Positions 13,014 to 25,154 of a stretch of DNA of 64,000 nt are shown here, one piece after another. Where the stretch lies: assembly GCA_964019155.1 (NCBI GenBank), contig OZ025243.1, positions 12,879,944 to 12,943,943 on the forward strand, given 5' to 3'. Position 1 is the first letter of the stretch. Each line of letters opens with the position of its first letter. Position numbers and translations under genes: made by a program. This DNA comes from Osedax fenrisi. Lineage: Eukaryota > Annelida > Polychaeta > Sabellida > Siboglinidae. A model generated the notes under the pieces. That model was given only the letters and a program-made list of their open reading frames with translations, had not been told where the DNA came from and ran no database searches.

Positions 13014-13015
<2 letters not shown>
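12130..13015 (-). pseudogene. Decayed RTE-like LINE fragment (RT and C-terminus)
   Basis: Reading backward from 13015, the frame gives FIDYKNSFDCVDYQILW (RT motif A) and LKDMGVPEYLI. An inverted duplication (12756-12905) follows, around the motif B remnant GKGVRQGC. Motif C is lost in a (TA)n expansion. From 12616 downward are IDAFELRCWRKLLRV and, in another frame, GRRGRGRPHCTWLDNIQKYL with DRAGWR and DVARGRLRLDGT, the usual C-terminal end of BovB/RTE-type proteins. The 5' half is absent. It differs enough from the 3.2-kb element to be a separate RTE lineage. Confidence 0.75.
12756..12905. repeat. Inverted duplication, 41-bp perfect arms
   Basis: Arm 12756-12796 is the exact reverse complement of 12865-12905; the spacer is 68 bp. 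Both arms derive from the same piece of RT coding sequence (AATCGACTGTAAGGACA), so one arm is an inverted copy created inside the LINE relic. Confidence 0.9.
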
Positions 13016-13055
<40 letters not shown>

Positions 13056-13221
13056 TCAATACATTATATTGTATCATTGATCTATGTACATGATGTCGTC
13101 TTACAATATGTATGTTTTAGAAATTATTATATTGATTAACATAATATTTGCTAATACATACCTATTATGATATATTAATATATATTAATGTATATTCATA
13201 TATAAAGTACAAGTTATAATG

Positions 13222-13224
<3 letters not shown>

Positions 13225-13292
<68 letters not shown>
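13225..13292. repeat. (TA)n microsatellite, about 68 bp
   Basis: Uninterrupted TA dinucleotides. Shorter (TA)n runs also occur near 12711, 13018, 14178, 15032, 15742, 15870, 19050, 19240, 21777, 27303, 27727, 28211, 35371, 37447, 38393, 42565, 43137, 51167, 52051, 52435, 52805, 55684, 59904, 60472 and 62347. Confidence 0.95.
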
Positions 13293-13293
<1 letters not shown>

Positions 13294-13544
13294 AATACTC
13301 ATTTGTATCATTAATAATCATCAATAATAAAAGTGATGATTCATTAAGTATAATGTGTTAACTTGGTGACTATTTTGCATACAAGTAACAACCACTTCAG
13401 TAAACACGATGCACACAGAAGTTGTACAACGCGTATCTGGGTGTATGTTCTACAGACATGTCACAATCAGACACACTACTATCATTTATAATTAAATGTT
13501 ATTCAACCGGGCGGTAATACCAACACTGTTAAAAATAAGGGTAT

Positions 13545-13880
13545 AACATTATTAATTATATGGTATAACATATGGAAATATGAGTTATACCATACAATTA
13601 CGTTAAATGGTATAAGATCACATATTATATGGTATAACATTTGATTTTTTTAGTTATACCATATAGCTTAATTGAAATGGTATAAGATCACAAATTATAT
13701 AGTATAACATTTGTTTTTTTTAGTTATACCATATAGCTTACTTTAAATGGTATAAGATTACGAAATATATGGTATAACATTTGTAATTTGTAGTTATACC
13801 ATTAGCTATTAAATATAATGGTATAACTTTATGATTTATATGGTATACAATATGGAAATACCAGTTATACCATAACATTT
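13545..13880. repeat. Left subterminal TATACC repeats
   Basis: Alternating TGGTATAA and TTATACCAT motifs recur in a degenerate unit of about 70 bp, pairing as inverted repeats within each unit. Equivalent motifs fill the right end of the element. Confidence 0.7.
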
Positions 13881-14178
13881 TGAAATTAAGTTTATATTTG
13901 ATTGGAAATAAAATGTATAGGAAATATAATTCATAATAGTATCCTTTATAATATCCTTAATATAACAGTTTACTTATTGTTGTGTTATAGTATTATAGAC
14001 ATAGCATGTATTGCTTCTAATTTCAATTAAACTGGCTTTCAGAAACTATATAGATTACCTATAGGGAAATATGTATACATATACATATTTCCTATATGTT
14101 ATATACAAATACTTATAATTATTCGAGTATATATATATGCATGTATGTATGTATGGATGTATGTATGTATCTATTTAC

Positions 14179-14224
<46 letters not shown>

Positions 14225-14758
14225 TATACATATTAATGATAACATATTGATTTAAATAATCCCTCATATAAAAACCTAGGTGATATTTGGAATAGAACCA
14301 GGGAGATATCCCTGATAGAACTATAAAAAAACTATTTCATAAATTTATTTATAATACAAGCTAATAGGCATTATTTGTATATTATATATATTTCCCAAAA
14401 TTAACTCATAATCAACCCATAGTTCCATAATTCTATTTTATTTATTAACACATTCTATTTCCACTCTACACTCAACATGAGAAGCATCTATTTTTCAACA
14501 CATTATAATATACATAAGGTATTTATACTTATATTATATATATATATATATATATACAAATTATATCATATTATATATAATATAAAAGTTTATATAATAT
14601 ATATATGTTATAAAGTCCATGTTGTAGATATATCAATTATAATAAATTCGATTAAATATACATTTAAATGCATTTAACATTACGTAACATAAATCGATAT
14701 AGGCCTATCAACATAACAACTTTAAACTAGATGTCTGTGTCACGCTCTGTGTTAATTG

Positions 14759-14813
14759 CATAGCCATAGCCATAGAGAACGAAGTCACTTCGTTCTCTAT
14801 GGCCATAGCCATG
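14759..14813. repeat. Hairpin, 26-bp arms, 3-nt loop
   Basis: CATAGAGAACGAAG is followed by TCA and then CTTCGTTCTCTATG. Outside this the arms continue with GCCATAGCCATA-type sequence and three mismatches. It lies inside the CACTG element. Confidence 0.8.
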
Positions 14814-14938
14814 TAAATGTTTATTTTTCTAGTATTTTATATTTGTATCGTCTGTAAAGTATATTTCGTTATTTTTCTATAGAATAAATTCCACTCGGTG
14901 AGATTGCCTCATTCTTCGTTCTGCATATCATCGGGTAG

Positions 14939-14975
<37 letters not shown>

Positions 14976-15028
14976 GTTCAACAGGTCTTTGCTTTGATTA
15001 ATAAATTGTATTAGAACATTCACTTTAT

Positions 15029-15066
<38 letters not shown>

Positions 15067-15102
15067 AATTATGATTACTATATGCTATATATTAATATGC
15101 AG

Positions 15103-15274
15103 GAAACTGAGGAATTATTTGCAGAATTTCAAATTTCACTTAAAATATTAGAAAAAATCCCGGAGAAGAATAGTGAGTTGATGGGGATGCTAGAGCATAT
15201 AACGTATATACAAACATATATAGACGAATATATTGAGGTACTATGTGGCGCTACTACGCAAACTGATCAAACAG
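15103..15274 (+). CDS. Candidate internal exon inside the CACTG element
   Basis: A 172-nt open stretch is bounded by ATATGCAG before GAAACTGAGG and by CAAACAG before GTAATA, both good GT-AG signals. It encodes an acidic, helix-prone peptide (for example ELFAEFQISLKILEKI and MLEHITYIQTYIDEYIEVL) that I do not recognise. It ends in phase 1 and joins in frame to the candidate exon at 16009. A possible cassette exon at 15558-15642 reads DAEILYFMMGVYELLTNEF. Base composition is less AT-biased than the flanks. This could be a transposase fragment, a captured host exon or chance. Confidence 0.3.
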
Positions 15275-15737
15275 GTAATATAATTAATAACATTAGTTAA
15301 ATATCTATATAAAATAAATATGCAATTATATTTTATTAGACCATGGATATGATATGTATACTATATATCCATATATGGTCAATTATTTATTTTATTTTTA
15401 GCTCACAATGTAATTAAATTTAAATTATATTACTAATAGGTATATATACAAATAATATTAACTGTTGTACAAATATTACCAATATCATTATATCCTTAAT
15501 AAAATATAGATTATAAAGTGTATAATTAAATATATAATATAATATTTCCTAAAATAGATGCGGAAATCTTATATTTTATGATGGGAGTTTACGAATTATT
15601 GACAAATGAATTTTCACTAGTATCAATGAAAATAAAGATAAGGTTACTTAATAATTACTTAATAACTATAGATTTAATATTATAGTTATTTTAAATATTT
15701 GATTTTTCGTATGCTAATTTAAAAGTATAGTATACTC

Positions 15738-15771
<34 letters not shown>

Positions 15772-15860
15772 CTGCAGTAATTAATATAAAATAATGGATT
15801 TTTCTAATTACAATTCAAGAGTATACTTTATATAGTATGATATCAACTGTATAAAGTATC

Positions 15861-15898
<38 letters not shown>

Positions 15899-16008
15899 TA
15901 TAATATACCATATTATAGTATATTATATATAATAGTACTTTATTTATATTTTATTAATTAATAATAAATATAAATAAACTTATATAAATATTTGAATTTT
16001 TATTGCAG

Positions 16009-16106
16009 GAAATAATGACTTCATATATGAGAAAAGAGGATGCTTATTATGTGTGTCGATAATTGTTTTGTTTTCGTTCAAAATAATTGATTTCGTATTG
16101 TATTAA
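16009..16106 (+). CDS. Candidate terminal exon inside the CACTG element
   Basis: TTTTTATTGCAG precedes GAAATAATGAC, a strong acceptor with a T-rich tract. Joined in phase 1 to the 15103-15274 exon, it reads NNDFIYEKRGCLLCVSIIVL and ends at TAA 16104-16106. In phase 0 it would instead read EIMTSYMRKEDAYYVCR and stop. Which frame is used is unclear and no family is recognised. Confidence 0.25.
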
Positions 16107-16314
16107 GTGGTATACATTTTATTTGTTTCACATAACATGTCTACAAACATTAATTGTTTATGTAATTTTGTATCACGTTATTTATTTAAAAATGTATCTG
16201 TTAACAAAATAACAATATTTCTACACCAAAATATGTGGTTTTTAGAAAATAAATGATCATTATAAATGTTGATTCCATATATAAATTAATAATATAGAAT
16301 AGTAAGTTATTATA

Positions 16315-16765
16315 AACACTGGTATAAATTTAAATAAAATATAGTATAACTTTTAATAAATTATGGTATAACTTTATATAATATATGGTATACATTTTAA
16401 TAAATTATGGTATAACTTTAAATAAAATATAGTATTACTTTTAATAAATTATGGTATAAATTCATATACTATATGGTATAAATTATGGTATAACTTTAAA
16501 AAAAATAGTATAACTTTTAATAAATTATGGTATAACTTTATATAATATATGGTATAAATTTTAATAAATGATGGTATAACTTTATATCAAATTTGGTATA
16601 ACTTTTTATAAAATATGGTATAACTTTATATAATATATGGTATAAATTATGGTATAACTTTATATAAAATATGGTATAACTTTTTATAAAATATGGTATA
16701 ACTTTTTTAATTAGTTATACCGTAAATGGTATACCAGGGCGCCACGGGGTTATACCATTTTTTAA
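16315..16765 (+). repeat. Right subterminal (TATGGTATAACTTTATA) degenerate array
   Basis: About 20 copies of TGGTATAA(C/A) are spaced roughly 20 bp apart in AT-rich sequence. The array ends in inverted copies (GTTATACC) at the right terminus of the CACTG element. Confidence 0.75.
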
Positions 16766-16795
16766 TCAATGTTATACCATTTATTTCTAACAGTG

Positions 16796-18065
16796 AACAC
16801 ATTATACGTACAACGATGAATGTAGCTCTTGACCGCTGGTCAAAACACCGCGGTCTGTGCTAGGCGTGTATGAATAATATATGTAACTAAGAAGAGAATG
16901 CATGTTAACTAGCGTAGCACATTCAGTATACGATATATTAGTGATGCAAACGATGCTCAAACAGTAAGCATCGATACATATCAGTCTCAATAATAACAGT
17001 ATCAATGGAGACACGCTCTATAATACTTGAAATATCAAACGAATCATTAGTATACATTTTCACCAGTTTTGTTACCAATTACACCACTGGTAAATAAATA
17101 GATGATATTTTATTAGATAATAACATAGAGCTAGAGAGAAAGCTGATCTCTCTAACTCTATGGATAATAAGTATATTTTCACATATTAAAGTATGTATGA
17201 ATTCACGGTATACCTTATAAATGTAAAACGTTTTAATTTCTTTGATTTTTTAATTTCGTAGTATTATTTATTTATTTCTTTAACGTAATACTTTTGATTA
17301 TAGATTTCGACTATAAATTTTCCTAATTAAATTATCAATAAATGAAATGGTGATTATACATACACGTACCAAGGAATAGTTTCGGATCGGTTACGTTTTG
17401 TAAGAGATATGTGTCATTGTTTTGCTGAACATGACAGATTCGGCTCGTCATCAATAATATCGGCATACTTTATACATATACTATACACATAACAATTCGA
17501 TATTAATTTTCAATAATATTTTAAAATATTATAAGCATTTTTGATTGAATGTTGCTATTGATATCGTTACAGATTTCATATACATTGTAATATAGCCAAG
17601 CTCGCTTTTGAATAATTGTTTTCTAATTTTTATTTAGAATTAATGTTTGTTTATGTTTTGTTTAGGTTCTGTTTATGTTCTGTTTTATTATTTGTTGTTA
17701 AGTATTCAATTTTGTTTATTGTTGACCCTTCATTTTTCTGCAAATGAGTAATTCAAATAAATAAAATTACATAATATTACAAACAAGTACAATAATTAAA
17801 ACCCTATATTTATAACTTATACTCATATACACACATTATTTATATGCACATATTAACTACAAGTGACCTCGATTATAACCTATAGGTCTATATATATAGA
17901 TTACACATATATAAGTTACACATATATTAGCGTTGCTAGGTTACCGATGTTACGTAAGTGTTTACTAATAACACGTGACAGGTGAACCGCATCAGAAGTA
18001 TACAGTAACCACTGAGCCTACCTATACACCTACACATACACACGTGATGTGTACACAGTTCACGT
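16796..18065. other. AT-rich non-coding DNA
   Basis: No gene is supported. A minus-strand open frame near 16800-17014 starts with a hydrophobic stretch resembling a signal peptide, but it has no splice context and no recognisable domain. Confidence 0.45.
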
Positions 18066-18720
18066 GATGTATGTCATGTGACTTTCTAGGTTTACTACCA
18101 CGAGGAACCGCGTTGTTATCACGTGATGAGACAGAGATTAATCTCTCGCCACTTAATCCGAGCGTCGCTCTCGGAGATCAAAATCAGCGTACCACAAGCC
18201 CCGCCCCCGTTACGCCCCTGATTCACGCCCCCTCGAGGTATTACGTCACAGCTACGATAGCGTAGATGTGACGGCGGCGGCCCGCCTGACTATTACATCA
18301 TCTCTCTAGTTAAAGCTATCCTCCCCCTCCCCCTCCCCTCCTCCCCTCCTCATACTACGGTCACACTCCCCTCCTCCTCTTGACCACTGGACTGACCACA
18401 TTCAGACCGCTGTGGTCAGCGTACTACGGTCGATCGATTACGTAATTGGTTTAAGCGCGTAGATCAATGCCTGGGTGACGGGGGCGGGCGGGGGAATGAT
18501 GAGTAGGAGGAGGAGGGTCCATTGCCCGCGGGGTGGGTGGAGCTATAGCCCCATATAGGGCTAAGAGGGGGGAGCGATGGACGCTACGGTCTGGCGCTGG
18601 TGGTCATCTGGTGGATATCACGCGGACATGCGCAGCGTCTCTATCCTCCCCTCGCACACACACGCACACACACACACGCGCGGAGATGAATGTATTGACA
18701 CGCCGTGATTTAAATTAACG
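18066..18720. other. GC/CpG-rich island of unknown role
   Basis: This is strongly GC- and CpG-rich against an AT-rich background (CCCCGCCCCCG, GGGGCGGGCGG). TTTCTAG at about 18089 could be a splice acceptor opening a plus-strand frame to 18265, and several frames are open on both strands, as expected from composition. It may be a promoter/CpG island or an unrecognised exon; I cannot decide. Confidence 0.35.
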
Positions 18721-19045
18721 ATAATTGATTTCGCGAACGCTCATCTCCGAAACGATTCCTGGTCGATTCGCTACGTAATGATTGCAGACAATTCGCTCCT
18801 CGTAATGATTCCAGACAATTCGCCTCAGCCGATTATGATTATTTTAAATATGTATGATTATTGGAGACGATATCTTAACCCTATCATACTTCAATGTCAC
18901 CTTATTGAATACAGATATGTATGCATATATAGAACATATGCGTTTAGTTATAGATTATCTGATTGCATTTTAAGTAGGCCAACAGTACGCAACTATGTCA
19001 TGGAATATGTATCTTATATATAGAAATGCAATGAGTATTCAATAT

Positions 19046-19082
<37 letters not shown>

Positions 19083-19234
19083 GTATTAATCTATAGTATC
19101 CTATAGTATCCTATAAATGTACATACTATATTTTACATTTTAATATATACTAAATACCGAGTTTTGTATTTTTGTTGTATTTATTAATGTTATTGATTTG
19201 TATTTTTGTATATTATTGTTTGTATTGGGAATAC

Positions 19235-19293
<59 letters not shown>

Positions 19294-19631
19294 CCTATAC
19301 ATATAGGATCATAATCTTAATTTATTGAATTAAAGTAATCACTATATATTTTAATATATGCTTTGTTGATATGAACTATAGTATTACATTCATTATATTA
19401 TAGCATTTTAGTGTAGCTACGATATGACAATTATCTTCATTTCTACATATATGTATTTATTCGTTAATGTATTAGTGGGTCTACTATTATAGCAATACTT
19501 CCTATAACCTCGAGGGTTTAGGAGGAATTGCTTATATATAATCAATAACCACGCTATTGTACAGGTTAACACCAGTAACACCTAACATAGTTTATATGAT
19601 GTTCATATTACACTAAATGCACGTTGTATAC
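18721..19631. other. AT-rich non-coding with (TA)n runs
   Basis: No gene is supported. Long (TA)n runs lie near 19050-19080 and 19240-19291. Confidence 0.5.
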
Positions 19632-19775
19632 GTACATTGTACAGTGTACATTGTACATTGTACAATGTACATAGTGCATTGTACAATGTACACTGTACAA
19701 TGTACACTGTACATAGTGCATTGTACATAGTCAATATTGTATACAATATACACTATGTACCTTATACAATGTACA
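19632..19775. repeat. Palindromic TGTACAATGTACA cluster
   Basis: Copies of TGTACAATGTACA and TGTACATTGTACA are packed head to tail and inverted, with TAGTGCATTGTACA variants. A smaller cluster of the same motif is at 21840-21895. Confidence 0.8.
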
Positions 19776-20052
19776 GTATAATACTTCCACTTAACCAGGG
19801 CATCAGTAAACAGACTGAGAACAATTAATTACGTAATATTTATAGTACGTTATAGTAAAGCCATTTGTGTGTTTTGGCTATAGTATGTTTATGGAATATG
19901 TTCGTATGTGTCTATAGCATACACTGTATATAGTGTACATTCTAGTTACATACGAACACATCGCATGAACATACTATAACATACTATAATTATTACGTAA
20001 TGTATTGTTCTCAGTCTGTTTACGATGCCCTGGTCAAGTGGAAGTATTATAC
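19776..20052. repeat. Foldback element, arms over 100 bp
   Basis: The left half, starting GTATAATACTTCCACTTAAC then CAGGGCATCAGTAAACAGAC and TGAGAACAAT, is mirrored by the right half read in reverse complement. There it starts GTATAATACTTCCACTTGAC then CAGGGCATCGTAAACAGAC. The similarity runs almost to the centre near 19915. It has the appearance of a MITE or foldback transposon with very long inverted repeats. No coding sequence is present. Confidence 0.8.
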
Positions 20053-20700
20053 GTATATGACGTAACAGATATGAAGAGAGAGGGAATAAAGGGAGAGGGA
20101 GAGAGAGGGCGGGTGTAAACTCCGGGAATGAATAATTAAGCGACGAACTAAGTACAGAAATCTAGCGTCTGAGAGGATCTGCTGATGGAGAGGAGGAGGA
20201 TGAGATGGAGGAGGAGGAGGAGGAGGAGGAGTCTGAGTGGAGAGATCGATATCCACAGATTACGTAATGAATTGTTTACTACTCGAGGCGCGCATTACGT
20301 CATTAATTACGTCATTGTAGTATGGGGCGTGGCTTACGTGCGTCGGCTGCCTTACGAAATCGTGTTAATTCTCCGTGGTTACCATGACGACTAATAGTAA
20401 TCAAGTCTTGGCGACGAGACGGCTCGTTAATCTCGCTGTGATTACTCGAGAGAGCGCGAGAGAGAGCGAGAGAGCGCGAGAGAGCGAGAGACTATACAGT
20501 ACAGGAGAGAGAGAGTGTCTGAGAGGGGCGGGGAGGGGATGGGAGGGGATGGAAGGGGATGGGAGGGGATGATCCCCGGTGATTAGGAGTCGTTGTTGTT
20601 GATCGCAGCCTCCGGACAGAGGTCAACGAGTGTCCGACAGTGGTCATCACATATCGACCCGTGTGATACTGGGTTCAGTACGCATAGCTATACGCGCAGA
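20053..20700. other. GC-rich, purine-rich non-coding region
   Basis: It contains GAGGAG repeats (20180-20235), GAGAGCGCGAGA repeats (20450-20515) and GGGATGGGAG repeats (20526-20572). On the minus strand, 20663-20584 reads SICDDHCRTLVDLCPE to a stop after an AG acceptor, phase-compatible with the cadherin exon at 25808. The peptide is not cadherin-like, so I do not call it. Confidence 0.4.
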
Positions 20701-21775
20701 CAAACGCGCGCGCGCGTGTAATGACGTCATGCATTATCTCACGTTTACTTCGCAATGTTATACAATGTATCGTTAATGTCTAGTGGACGTACGCTGTGTT
20801 ATACACTTGATATATAACCATACAGTCATTGATATAATACAACGTAATAATCTTATATTACTATTAACATATTAATCCTTATTAATATTATATGATATTG
20901 ATATTATTACTAACTTTCGAAAGATAAATCATGAAATTGTTGAATACATAATATGAAGAATTATATCAAAACGTTATCACATTAGCTATTATAATAGTCA
21001 TAATTAAAGTAGAGAATATCAAGTGACACATTATGTTATGTAACACATACAACCGCTACAGGCTCTATGTTATATAATTGATCGTTTAAAGCTTTTCTTC
21101 TTTATTATACGACGAACCATGAGTTGCGCAATACCTGACGTTAACGACGTTATCGTATGTATAAACTTTCATATGTTATTTTGAATTCAAAGAGAAACTT
21201 TTACAATATTTAACAACTTTCAACTACTAAGGTTCAACTACTATCATTAGTTAGTATACTATCATTAGTTAGTATACTACACTATAGTTAGTATACTATA
21301 GTACTATAGTATTAACTATATAAAATATACTATAAGAACAGATGTGAAATGTTTGCATATGCCGGTGTTTAAATATATGTCATCGGATATTATATCTATT
21401 TATAGATAAGCGATACTATCACGTGATGATAACATCGTAGCTATGCAGTACTTATTATAACATCATGATTCCGTACACTAAATAATCACATTTAACTAGA
21501 TAGTTACTACTCCCTTCTCTGCGTATCAGTTTCTAGCTCCCGATATGTCAGAATTCACGGCATATTAGAAATATTAAACGTTCAGAAAATTAAACTGGTT
21601 TGATTTTATATCTACGTAAGACTTGTAACTCAGATATGTAAATCCAACCCTTAATATATCGATATCTCAGAAACACTTAGTCCTTCCCTGCGAGGAGGTT
21701 GATAAATATGCTCTTACATAATCGGAAAGCTTCAATATATATCTATAGATACACTTGAAAACTACATATGTTTAC

Positions 21776-21823
<48 letters not shown>

Positions 21824-21989
21824 TTATCATACGATTGTATAATGTACAATGTATACTGTACAATGTACAGTGTATATAATGTATACGATGTATACATTTT
21901 TATCATGTCTAAGTTGAACTCTCAATGTATGTCAACGTTTACCTCCTTACATACATTACTATAGTCTAGCATGTACAATGCGTCATGAC
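20701..21989. other. AT-rich non-coding DNA
   Basis: No gene is supported. It holds GTTAGTATACTA repeats at 21245-21310, a (TA)n run at 21777-21822 and TGTACA palindromes at 21840-21895. Confidence 0.5.
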
Positions 21990-22590
21990 TGTAGTGCATA
22001 GTGCTATAGCACTGAGGATAACTATGACGTAATACCATACTTCCGGTTCATTACGTAATCGATTACATAATCATAGTCATAATAATCGTTATCGGTAAAT
22101 AACAATAACAATTGTATTGAAGAGTAGTGGCAATAATACATCTTACGGTATTTAATACCTCATGATGGTTATATAAACACACATATACACACACACACAC
22201 AAACACACACATACACACATATATTGTTAACGATATAACCGTTGTGCGTGTTACATTGTATTATGTATGAAGTTCATGTATTATTCACACACATGTTAGC
22301 ATACATAGCTCATTAATGTCCTTGATGTGATTATATGTCCTACACTACGCACTCTCTAGTGATTGTGGGCGTGTTTACTTTCTAATACACCACTAGAACT
22401 AGGCATACTATATCCTTGCTATATCTATAGTATTATCACTGATAGTAGAGAGGGTAGTATTACGGTAATTAATACCGAAATATAATAAAACGATTATATT
22501 TCCACCTTATTTATTCAACCTTAATATCATGATCAATAAATATTAGCATTGAATAAATAAATCTTATTTTATTATTAAAATAGGGATTAA
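21990..22590 (-). repeat. Dispersed repeat family, copy 2 (inverted relative to 10484-11045)
   Basis: This is the reverse complement of the 10484-11045 segment, with the same block order. Clear differences are the length of the CA/TG tract (22184-22221) and a TATATCCTTGC insertion-like difference near 22410. Similarity fades near 22060, with weaker matches to about 21990. Confidence 0.8.
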
Positions 22591-22637
22591 AAATTAAGTC
22601 GGAAGTTATTGATATTTTATTGCATAATATAGAATAG

Positions 22638-22649
22638 TATATATATATA

Positions 22650-22706
<57 letters not shown>
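22638..22706. repeat. (TA)n microsatellite
   Basis: About 70 bp of TA with a single ATTA interruption. Confidence 0.9.
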
Positions 22707-22711
<5 letters not shown>

Positions 22712-23589
22712 CTACAAATAAAATATATATGTATATATATATATATATATATATGTCATTGAGGCTAATCATACTATGTACAGTAGTATCAAACATTTGA
22801 AAGTAGCCTATAACTATATGTTTCTTAAGCTTTTGTTATAAAGTGTTTCCTATTGTTAACTTACTGTTAAAGTTGATGTAACATTGTTGATATTACTAGT
22901 ATACATTATTACTATATGATATATAAATATACCGGTGTATAAATAGAAATAATAATATAAATAATTTGTATTTATGAATACCTAACATTACTAATATTGA
23001 TACACTTATATGTATACTATATATATAGTATTTTATCATCACAATACAGTCTTCATACAAGACATAATATATATACATTATTTCTAATACAACATTATCA
23101 TCAGATATTTTATAATATATATATATATATATTAATATGAATACATGCTAAACAATTATAGATTTCCAAAGAATTAATAAAATGTCCACATTTCTATAGT
23201 AATAACACCATCACTAATAATATTAATAATAATATTTTATTGATTTAACAAAATAATGTATAATTTAATAAATATCTGTCAATCACGATGTTTTTACGTT
23301 AGATTATCTGTACAGATTATATGTACGAGAGTACACGTAAATATTCTATTCTATTCTATCCTATTAAATATAAATGTATTCATCCAAATAAGGGTATTCA
23401 TATAAATAGAAGTGGTTGCATGTATTTATATTATTGTAAATATGTCTCAACTAATATATAGAATATTAAATAGTATAATGTATGTTCTACATTATATGCA
23501 CTATACATATAGGTATACTATAGTTGTACTATACTATTACGTATACGAGAACACATGATATATAGTATATTACAAATACCATACATCAA
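22707..23589. other. AT-rich non-coding DNA
   Basis: No gene, RNA or recognisable mobile element is seen. Confidence 0.45.
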
Positions 23590-23680
23590 CGTTAGTAATG
23601 GGTTAGAAGGACACATGTCCTCATTATCCCATTCTAACAACATCCTACTACATGGATATGTCGAGCTGAACTATTTATAC
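23590..23680 (+). pseudogene. Short RTE-like C-terminal relic
   Basis: 23611-23674 reads GHMSSLSHSNNILLHGYVEL. It aligns with GHITRHDSLANTILHGYVEG of the intact LINE at 6487-6545, and the underlying DNA CATGGATATGTCGA is identical. Only about 25 codons survive. Confidence 0.5.
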
Positions 23681-23807
23681 TACTTTTACTGTTGCAGTAA
23701 TAGTTAAACGTTAGTCATTATATGATAATGACCCACGGGTCATATCTACACACATACGTATATGTATACGTATATGTCCATAGTACTGCTAGGTATTCAC
23801 CGATGCC

Positions 23808-23879
23808 CACTCCATCACCCACTACATCGCCTACTCAGTCGCCTACTCATTCGCCTACTCAGTGACCCACTCATTCCCC
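23808..23879 (+). repeat. 12-bp tandem repeat, 6 copies
   Basis: Units of the form TACTCAGTCGCC / CACTCCATCACC repeat every 12 bp. Confidence 0.85.
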
Positions 23880-24998
23880 CACTCCAGATTAGCTCCGTCC
23901 GACACTTATCGCCTCAAGTCATAATAAACGATGTAAATAAAGTATAATCCATCCAGCACCAACACCAGTACTACCACTACCACTACCACTACCACTACCG
24001 CTACCACTAGTAATACATCGAGCACAGTACCGTACGGTACTACTACTACTAGCTGCACTACAAATTACTGATGGTCCCGTCCCCCGATATAACGGTAGAA
24101 CCACTCTCTCCCCCGCGTTATGAATAATGGCAGCTATATCTGACCCCGTATTCAAGTGCTGGCTTTAGTGCTGGCTTTAGTAGTGGCTTTAGTGGTTACT
24201 CGGTCAATGATTATACGTTTAGGGTACTAAAGTAGGTGGTAGGGTGAGTATACTCCCCCTACCATCACCTCTATAATATCACCCCTACCTTATAGCCCAC
24301 TGCTGCCTAAAGTAGTAACTACATGACATATTTATACACTAGTAACCTAATCCTATAGTACTATAGCCCACATCCTATTATACTATAGCCCGCATGCTAT
24401 TGTACTATAGTCCACATTATATGTTACTATAGCCTAGATGATATAGCCCACATCCACTATTATGTTAGACCCCTGACTATATAGAATATTAAATAGTATG
24501 GTGCATAGGGGTTCTATATATTACATCATATTATATATAGGCATTTAACATATACGGATAATGCCTATATATATAATATTATGTAATATTCCCCATTCAC
24601 AACTATGGTTCCTGATACATGCCCCTATCCCTATATTATTAGCCCTGATCTCTATAATATTAGCCCCCTGCCCTCTATAGTGCTACACCCTACCTGATAT
24701 AGTGCTACACCCTGCCGGCTATAATGCTACCCCTTGCCCCCTCTATTGTACTACCCCTTGCCCTCTATCTCTATCGGCCGATACAACATGCGAACAGATG
24801 TTCACTAGCGCAGCGGCCTAAACGAAGCTTGACCAGTGGTCTGGCGTCCGTCCGTCAAACGCCATCTAGCGGCACGTATAGCGATACTATAGTCTAGTGC
24901 TCAGCCCTGCCGCCAGTTCTAAGCGAGCATCTCAACTTTAATACATTTAGTGCGTGAGTGAAATGTGCTTTGTATTATTATTAATATTACCAGTTGTA

Positions 24999-25012
<14 letters not shown>
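23880..25012. other. Non-coding with simple and imperfect repeats
   Basis: A (ACCACT)n run lies at 23969-24010. TGCTGGCTTTAG repeats lie near 24155-24195. Imperfect TACTATAGCCCACAT repeats occupy 24350-24460, and ATAGTGCTACACCCT repeats occupy 24675-24760. A minus-strand open frame at 23919-24155 is mostly Gly-Ser from the ACCACT repeat and is not a credible gene. Confidence 0.5.
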
Positions 25013-25083
<71 letters not shown>

Positions 25084-25109
25084 GAGGGAGAGAGATAGAG
25101 AGAGAGAGG

Positions 25110-25154
<45 letters not shown>
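25013..25154 (+). repeat. (AG)n microsatellite, about 140 bp
   Basis: GA/AG dinucleotides with ATAG interruptions. Leu/Ser-rich open frames on the minus strand are a consequence of the repeat. Confidence 0.95.

Larger units (their letters stand above)
13524..16795. mobile_element. DNA transposon with CACTG terminal inverted repeats
   Basis: The left end begins CACTGTTAAAAATAAGG. The right end, read in reverse complement, begins CACTGTTAGAAATAAAT. Both continue with GGTATAACATT, giving terminal inverted repeats of about 30 bp over a 3272-bp element. Just inside each end, blocks of GGTATAAC/GTTATACC repeats are present (13545-13880 and 16315-16765), the kind of subterminal repeat that transposases bind. 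I could not define a target-site duplication, so the superfamily is open. Inside are two open stretches bounded by good splice signals (15103-15274 and 16009-16106), suggesting a remnant of a spliced transposon gene. Confidence 0.65.

Noticed and set aside
15558..15642. Cassette exon DAEILYFMMGVYELLTNEF inside the CACTG element
   Set aside because: Acceptor and entry phase fit, but the exit phase gives an immediate stop in the next exon. It is mentioned only as a possibility.
16802..17014. Small secreted protein on the minus strand
   Set aside because: Only a hydrophobic start supports it. There are no splice signals, domain or compositional change.
20584..20663. Minus-strand Cys-containing exon (SICDDHCRTLVDLCPE) as the third cadherin exon
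   Set aside because: Phase and acceptor would fit, but the peptide lacks cadherin features and stops early; chance in a GC-rich patch is likely.
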